This document shows, in pieces, positions 30,877 to 35,358 of a stretch of 35,358 bases of DNA (position 1 is its first letter; every line of letters begins with the position of its first letter). Where the stretch lies: positions 1-35,358 of the forward strand of contig PLDF01000416.1 of the NCBI GenBank assembly GCA_003135055.1. The letters run 5' to 3'. The position numbers and the translations under genes were made by a program. Under the pieces are notes generated by a model. It saw only the letters and a list, made by a program, of their open reading frames with translations. It ran no database searches and had not been told where the DNA came from. This DNA is from Bryobacterales bacterium (GTDB lineage Bacteria > Acidobacteriota > Terriglobia > Bryobacterales > Bryobacteraceae).

Positions 30877-31568
30877 AGCTGATTCAGACAAAACTGGCTC
30901 GCTCTATTTGGCTGTTCGACATTCGCGACATGAACCCCAAAGGAAAAGACATTATCGGGGATCTTGTGTCATGGATTAAGGAATCATACGATTTTGCGGT
31001 GGCTCCAGACTCGAATAACCCATTACCCAATGCAACACCGCCGCCCACCACCGCGGCGCCGAAGGCTGAAGTTCCCCTAGGGCTAACTTTCCAGAGAGGA
31101 AGTTTTCAGGCGGAAGAGGAGATTTACGTCGCCATCAATAACCTCACCATTTATGACGACGGAATCGTTATAGATTCGGCATCGTCTACCGAAGACGGCG
31201 ACAAATTCGGGATTGATCTCCTAAAATCAGCGGCTCAAGAATTCGCACTCACCTTCGACGCGGATACTGTTCGCAAGCGCTTATACCTGAGCGAACTCGT
31301 AGTCCGGTCAGATATCAATTTGACATCGCTCAGTCCAATTCTACCTACCTTCCTTGAAAAAATCTCATCTGCGGCTGTGCCTTTCGCTGTCGGCGGTATT
31401 TCGTTCTGGACCGACGCGGACGCAGCGAGCAGACACAAAACCTTCAGGTTCGAACGGCAGGCAGGAAGGGCACTGGACGAAAATAGATATTTTTCTGACG
31501 CGCAGATGGAAACCAAGGCGCACTTCATTGCACTCCAAGAGTTCGAACGTCTTGTGATGGGACGTTAG
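30873..31568 (+). CDS. Unknown third gene of the HigBA-like operon, 231 aa
   Basis: It starts by ATGA overlap with the antitoxin and continues MKLIQTKLARSIWLFDIRDM, then a Pro/Thr/Ala-rich linker (PLPNATPPPTTAAPKAEVP, residues about 50-68). A mixed domain follows: LGLTFQRGSFQAEEEIYVAI, NNLTIYDDGIVIDSASSTED, RKRLYLSELVVRSDINLTSL, and AVPFAVGGISFWTDADAASR ending FERLVMGR. There is no signal peptide, membrane span or catalytic motif I recognise. GC content is lower than in neighbouring core genes. In tripartite TAC systems the third protein is a SecB-like chaperone, but this sequence shows no SecB motif I can see. The function is unknown. Confidence 0.78.
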   Translation: MKLIQTKLARSIWLFDIRDMNPKGKDIIGDLVSWIKESYDFAVAPDSNNPLPNATPPPTTAAPKAEVPLGLTFQRGSFQAEEEIYVAINNLTIYDDGIVIDSASSTEDGDKFGIDLLKSAAQEFALTFDADTVRKRLYLSELVVRSDINLTSLSPILPTFLEKISSAAVPFAVGGISFWTDADAASRHKTFRFERQAGRALDENRYFSDAQMETKAHFIALQEFERLVMGR

Positions 31569-31747
31569 CCCTTCACTCTCCATGCCAACCCCCAACGAAC
31601 AATTTCATCAACGCAACATTAGGACACTACCAAGATTGGAAATAGCCCTTTTGCGGCATCCGGCCAACAGGCGATCGCGAGTAGCATATGCTCATGCGCG
31701 TGCGCCGCCGGGCTTGGTTTTCCGAGCGCTATACTGAAGGCAACCCG

Positions 31748-34687
31748 GTGAATTTGAGACCCTGGACTGCGGCCCTTCTTGTCTTCGCGTGCGCGCCCGG
31801 CGCATTCGCTCTCGATCCGCATAAGAGCCTTACCCAATATTCCCGCAAGGTCTGGACGCAGCAGCACGGCTTGCCGCAGGACACCATCCGCGCCATCGCG
31901 CAAACCGCCGATGGGTATCTCTGGCTGGGTACCGATGAAGGCCTGGCGCGCTTCGACGGCTATGATTTTACAATCTTCAACAAGGCCAATGGCGATCTGC
32001 CATCCAATTCCATTACCGCGCTGGCCGCGGCGCCCGGCGGCGCGCTGTGGATCGGCACCACCGACGGCCTGACGGAATTTAGCGCCGGCCGGTTTCGCAC
32101 GTACACCCGCCAGCAAGGCTTGCCGGACGATTCCGTGGGCGCGCTGTTCATCGATCACACCGGCGCGCTGTGGATTGTGGCGGGCATCGATTTGAGCCGC
32201 TTCCAGCACGGCAAGTTTACTAATTACGCGCCCGGACCCGCGATGCCCGTTGCGGCGTTTCGCGCGGTTGCCGAAGACCGCGGCCACAACCTATGGGTGG
32301 CGGGATTCAGCGCCGTGGGCACGCTGGCGGATGGCAAATTTCAGACCGTTCTGAGCGCAGGCGCGTTGGGTGGCGGCGTCATCAGCGGACTGGCGGTAGA
32401 CCGGCGGAACAACCTATGGATTGGCGGCAGCAAGGGCGCGATGATGCGGTCTCCCAATGGTCAAGTGCGGAAGTTCACCGAGGGCGACGGACTACCGGAC
32501 CCGTTTCTGCGCGCGATTTGGGTGGATCGCGATGGCGGCGTGTGGGCAGGCACCAACGGCGGCTTGGCGCGCCTCGAGGATGAGCGCTTTGTGACGGCGC
32601 CGGTGGGCTCCGACCGCGGTCAGGACCAGGTGCGATGCCTCTACGAAGATCGTGAAGGCGATCTGTGGGTGGGCTCTAATAACGGCCTGACGCAGCTCCG
32701 CGACGATGTGTTTACGGCTTACGGAAAGAGCGAAGGCTTTCCCAGCGATGAGCCCTATGTGGCGTTTCAAGACCGCGCCGGCCGCATCTGGGTGGGTTTC
32801 CACGACGCTGGCCTGCTGATGATATCGGGCGAGAGCAGGAAGCTCTTCACCACGCGCGACGGCCTGCCGAACAACGAAATCTTTTCCATTCGCGAAACCC
32901 GCGACGGCGATCTGCTCATCGGCACGCGCGGCGGCTTGGTACGCTTGCACGACGGCCATTTCAATAACTTCGTTCCCAAGGATCCTCTGTCGCGCGTAGT
33001 CATTTTCGATGCCATGGAAGATTCCGCCGGACGAGTCTGGCTCGCCGGTGGCGGCGGTTTGGGCGAGCTGCGCGGCCGGCAATTGCGCAGCGTGATTTCC
33101 GGGCCGCCGGAAATCAGGGAATCGGTGGTGACGCTGTGCGAAGGCAACGGTGGCGTTGTGTGGGCGGGCACTTATGGCAAGGGTCTGTGGCGCGTAGACG
33201 GCGATTCGCTCAAGCTCTTTACCACGGCCGACGGGCTCTCAAGCGATCAGATCCGCTCGCTCTACCGGGACTCCGATGGCACGCTGTGGATCGCCACCGC
33301 CGGCGGCGGCCTGGACGCATTCCGCGACGGGCGCTTTTCGCGATTCACCGAAAAAGACGGCCTGCTGAGCGACAACATCGGGAAGATCGAAGACGACGGC
33401 GAATCGTTATGGCTGGCCACCACGCGCGGTATCTGCCGCATCGCCAAACAGCAGCTCAAGGATTTTGCGCAGGGCCGCCGCAAGACTCTCGAGCCGCTCA
33501 CTTACGGCGTGGAAGACGGCTTGCGCAGCGCGCAGTGTTCGCCCGCCTATCCGGTGGCCGCCGGCGGCAATCGCATGGCGGACGGACGCCTGTGGTTCAC
33601 CACCGGCCGCGGCCTCGCGGTATTCGACCCGAAGGCGCCAAAACGCACCCGCTACACGCCCGCCGCTCATCTGGCGGAGATGACCGCGGATGGGCGGCAG
33701 GTGGATCTCACCAGCCCCGCGAAATTGCAGCCGGGCAGCCTGCGCATCGAATTTCACTACACCGCGATCCATCTGAGCGCGCCCGAGCTGGTGCGGTATT
33801 CCTACAAGCTCGACGGGCTCGACCAGGACTGGGTGAAGGCCGGCGGACGCCGCGTCAAGGACTATAACAGCCTGCGTCACGGGCAATACCATTTCCATGT
33901 GCGCGCCGATCTGCCGGGCGGTCCGGGAAGCGAGGAATCGTATGCGTTCACCGTGCTGCCGCACTTCTACGAAACGGCGTGGTTCCTGGCGGCATGCGGC
34001 GCCATGCTGCTGGCTTCCGGTTGGGCGGCGTATCAGATGAGGTTGGGGCAGATCCGCTCGCGGTTCGCGGCGGTGCTGGAAGAGCGGGCGCGGCTCGCGC
34101 GCGAAATTCACGACACACTGGCGCAGGGATTCGTGGGCATCTCTTCGCAGCTCGACGCTGTGGCCATGTGCATGCCGGACGAATCGCGGCCGGCGCGCAA
34201 GTATCTCGATATGGCGCGGCGCATGGCGCGGCATAGCCTGACCGAGGCGCGGCGGTCGGTGATGGATTTGCGCGCTTCGGTGCTGGAAGGGCAGGACCTG
34301 GCGGCGGCCCTGGAATCGGGTATGCGAATCTGGACGGCCGGGTCCGGCATGGATGTCAAGGTGGAGGTGAGCGGACCGCAGCCGCCGCTGCCGGAGGAGA
34401 TGGAGCAGAACCTGTTGCGCATCGCGCAGGAGGCGGTGACCAATATCGTCAAGCACGCCGGCGCCACCAGCGTTTGGATTAAGCTGCACACCGAGGCCAA
34501 GCGGCTGTATCTGCGCGTAGCGGATAACGGCCGCGGCTTCGAGCAGGGTAGGGCGTTTTCCTCGCAGGACGGTCATTTCGGCTTGATCGGAATGCGCGAG
34601 CGGGCCGAGCGGCTGGGCGGCGAGCTGACGCTGGCGAGCCATCCCGGAGAAGGAACGCAAGTGGAAGTGATGGCGCCCCTGCCATGA
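31748..34687 (+). CDS. Two-component sensor: propeller domain, Y_Y_Y domain and histidine kinase
   Basis: 979 residues from GTG 31748, chosen over ATG 31688 because GTG opens a signal peptide (VNLRPWTAALLVFACAPGAF, cleaved after ALA-like) and has GAAGG upstream. Residues about 45-620 are ten or so beta-propeller repeats of the pattern DG.LWIGT..GL.RF..G.F. A Y_Y_Y domain (about 640-735; YSYKLDGLDQDWVKAGGRR) and one membrane span (ETAWFLAACGAMLLASGWAA) follow. The kinase is of the HisKA_3 type: AREIHDTLAQGFVGISSQLD with His788, then NLLRIAQEAVTNIVKHA (N box), DNGRGF (G1) and GLIGMRERAERLGGELTLAS (G2). It is periplasmic sensing with cytoplasmic signalling to the next gene's regulator. Ligand unknown. 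Confidence 0.93.
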   Translation: MNLRPWTAALLVFACAPGAFALDPHKSLTQYSRKVWTQQHGLPQDTIRAIAQTADGYLWLGTDEGLARFDGYDFTIFNKANGDLPSNSITALAAAPGGALWIGTTDGLTEFSAGRFRTYTRQQGLPDDSVGALFIDHTGALWIVAGIDLSRFQHGKFTNYAPGPAMPVAAFRAVAEDRGHNLWVAGFSAVGTLADGKFQTVLSAGALGGGVISGLAVDRRNNLWIGGSKGAMMRSPNGQVRKFTEGDGLPDPFLRAIWVDRDGGVWAGTNGGLARLEDERFVTAPVGSDRGQDQVRCLYEDREGDLWVGSNNGLTQLRDDVFTAYGKSEGFPSDEPYVAFQDRAGRIWVGFHDAGLLMISGESRKLFTTRDGLPNNEIFSIRETRDGDLLIGTRGGLVRLHDGHFNNFVPKDPLSRVVIFDAMEDSAGRVWLAGGGGLGELRGRQLRSVISGPPEIRESVVTLCEGNGGVVWAGTYGKGLWRVDGDSLKLFTTADGLSSDQIRSLYRDSDGTLWIATAGGGLDAFRDGRFSRFTEKDGLLSDNIGKIEDDGESLWLATTRGICRIAKQQLKDFAQGRRKTLEPLTYGVEDGLRSAQCSPAYPVAAGGNRMADGRLWFTTGRGLAVFDPKAPKRTRYTPAAHLAEMTADGRQVDLTSPAKLQPGSLRIEFHYTAIHLSAPELVRYSYKLDGLDQDWVKAGGRRVKDYNSLRHGQYHFHVRADLPGGPGSEESYAFTVLPHFYETAWFLAACGAMLLASGWAAYQMRLGQIRSRFAAVLEERARLAREIHDTLAQGFVGISSQLDAVAMCMPDESRPARKYLDMARRMARHSLTEARRSVMDLRASVLEGQDLAAALESGMRIWTAGSGMDVKVEVSGPQPPLPEEMEQNLLRIAQEAVTNIVKHAGATSVWIKLHTEAKRLYLRVADNGRGFEQGRAFSSQDGHFGLIGMRERAERLGGELTLASHPGEGTQVEVMAPLP

Positions 34688-34707
34688 ATCGGCCCGGCGG
34701 CTAAGAT

Positions 34708-35331
34708 ATGAGTAACCCAATTCGCATTCTGGTAGCGGAAGACCATCTGGTGGCGCGCGTGGGCGTGACCACCATTGTGAACATGCAGCCCGATATGACC
34801 GTGGTGGCGGAAGCCTCGAATGGGCAGCAGGCGATCGAGCTATACCGCAAACATCTGCCGGACGTGACGCTGCTCGATCTGCGAATGCCCGGCATGGGCG
34901 GCGTGGAGGCGGCGCAAAAGATCCGCGCCGAGTTTCCGGGCGCGCACATGGTCGCGCTGACCACTTATGGGGGCGACGAAGACATCCGCCGGGCGCTGGC
35001 CGCGGGAGTGCAGGCATATCTCACCAAAGACGTGCTGCACGACGAGTTACTGAAGGCGATTCGCGCCGTCCATGCGGGCCAGACCTATCTTCCGGCCGCG
35101 GTAGCCGCAGCGCTGGCGGCGCAAATGCCGCGGCCGGACTTGAGCGCGCGCGAGGTCCAGGTGCTGGGACTGATTGTAAGTGGCATGGCGAATAAGCAGA
35201 TCGCGTACGAGTTAGGCATCGCTGAGCACACGGTCAAGAATCACGTGAAGAGTATCTTGAGCAAGCTAGGCGTGCAGGACCGGACGCAAGCGGCCACCGC
35301 CGCGATTCAGCGGGGCATTATTCACCTTTAG
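34708..35331 (+). CDS. NarL/FixJ-family response regulator
   Basis: 207 residues. The receiver domain (1-120) has EDH at 11-13, phospho-acceptor Asp57 in LLDLRMPGMGG, Thr85 and Lys107. The C-terminal LuxR-type HTH (143-205) reads LSAREVQVLGLIVSGMANKQ, then IAYELGIAEHTVKNHVKSIL and SKLGVQDRTQAATAAIQRGI. It follows the kinase by 20 bp and is the evident partner, activated by phosphotransfer from His788 of the kinase. Target genes are not visible. The stop is followed at once by a palindromic repeat that may terminate transcription. Confidence 0.94.
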   Translation: MSNPIRILVAEDHLVARVGVTTIVNMQPDMTVVAEASNGQQAIELYRKHLPDVTLLDLRMPGMGGVEAAQKIRAEFPGAHMVALTTYGGDEDIRRALAAGVQAYLTKDVLHDELLKAIRAVHAGQTYLPAAVAAALAAQMPRPDLSAREVQVLGLIVSGMANKQIAYELGIAEHTVKNHVKSILSKLGVQDRTQAATAAIQRGIIHL

Positions 35332-35334
35332 TTA

Positions 35335-35358
35335 GTGGGACAGGCCTCCCGGCCTGTC
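35335..35358. repeat. Palindromic repeat end, cut by the window edge
   Basis: GTGG precedes the 20-nt hairpin GACAGGCCTCCCGGCCTGTC (35339-35358). It is almost the same as the outer hairpins at 10105 (GACCGGCC...GGCCGGTC) but with the GACAG/CTGTC ends of the inner ones, and it bears the GTGGGACAG word. It lies 3 bp after the response regulator stop and could act as its terminator. More of the element probably lies beyond the window. Confidence 0.65.

Noticed and set aside
30873-31568. Third gene of the operon as a SecB-like TAC chaperone
   Set aside because: No SecB sequence motif is visible. Kept only as a hypothesis to test by structure prediction.
33407-35017. 536-codon minus-strand open frame across the kinase and regulator genes
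   Set aside because: It is antisense to two genes with complete conserved motifs; the translation is Arg/His/Pro-rich noise.

Overview
The window looks like chromosomal DNA of a soil Acidobacteriota of the Solibacter/Bryobacter type. This is an inference from content, not a search. The sequence is GC-rich. It carries a TIGR03435 'soil-associated' protein, a Gly-rich secreted M28 peptidase, a PEP-CTERM protein, a propeller-type sensor kinase of the kind abundant in Solibacter, a relic of a large acidobacterial TonB-type receptor, and many palindromic intergenic repeats.

Layout. Positions 1-4000 hold the tail of an AraC-type regulator, about 900 bp without a gene, a TMTC-like membrane/TPR protein and a frameshifted receptor remnant. 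Positions 4200-12500 hold mostly housekeeping genes: lysA (-), a DUF899 protein (+), a zinc-dependent phospholipase C-like protein (-), a small conserved-looking protein (-), a secreted M28 peptidase (+), a VIT1/CCC1-type metal transporter (-) and aroA (+). Positions 12500-16000 are accessory: a two-gene AbiEii-like module, an AT-richer orphan gene and a decayed C-terminus of the NHEJ ligase LigD. Positions 16000-21000 hold a MacB-type permease with a TPR lipoprotein-like partner, a PEP-CTERM protein and a GT-C glycosyltransferase. Positions 20900-22700 hold hicB with a frameshifted hicA, a TIGR03435 protein and an antitoxin-like fragment. Positions 22800-29300 hold an RND efflux permease plus adaptor, a cluster of fold-back repeats, then hpf and rapZ. 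Positions 29400-31570 form an accessory patch: an IS1-type remnant, a degenerate tRNA-like sequence, and a three-gene operon (HigB-like toxin, HTH antitoxin, unknown third protein) behind a strong-looking promoter. The window ends with a sensor kinase and its NarL/FixJ response regulator.

Functional links visible here: RND permease and adaptor overlap by 1 nt; hpf-rapZ is a compact pair; kinase and regulator form a two-component system; permease and TPR protein are 12 bp apart; the three-gene HigBA-like unit has overlapping reading frames.

The best candidate for something undescribed is the three-gene unit at 29932-31568, where a HigBA-like pair is translationally coupled to a protein of unknown family. 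Second are the AbiEii-like gene with a 71-residue non-AbiEi partner, and the nested GACAG/CTGTC palindromic repeats. These repeats sit mainly between genes, and two copies overlap the 3' ends of coding regions.
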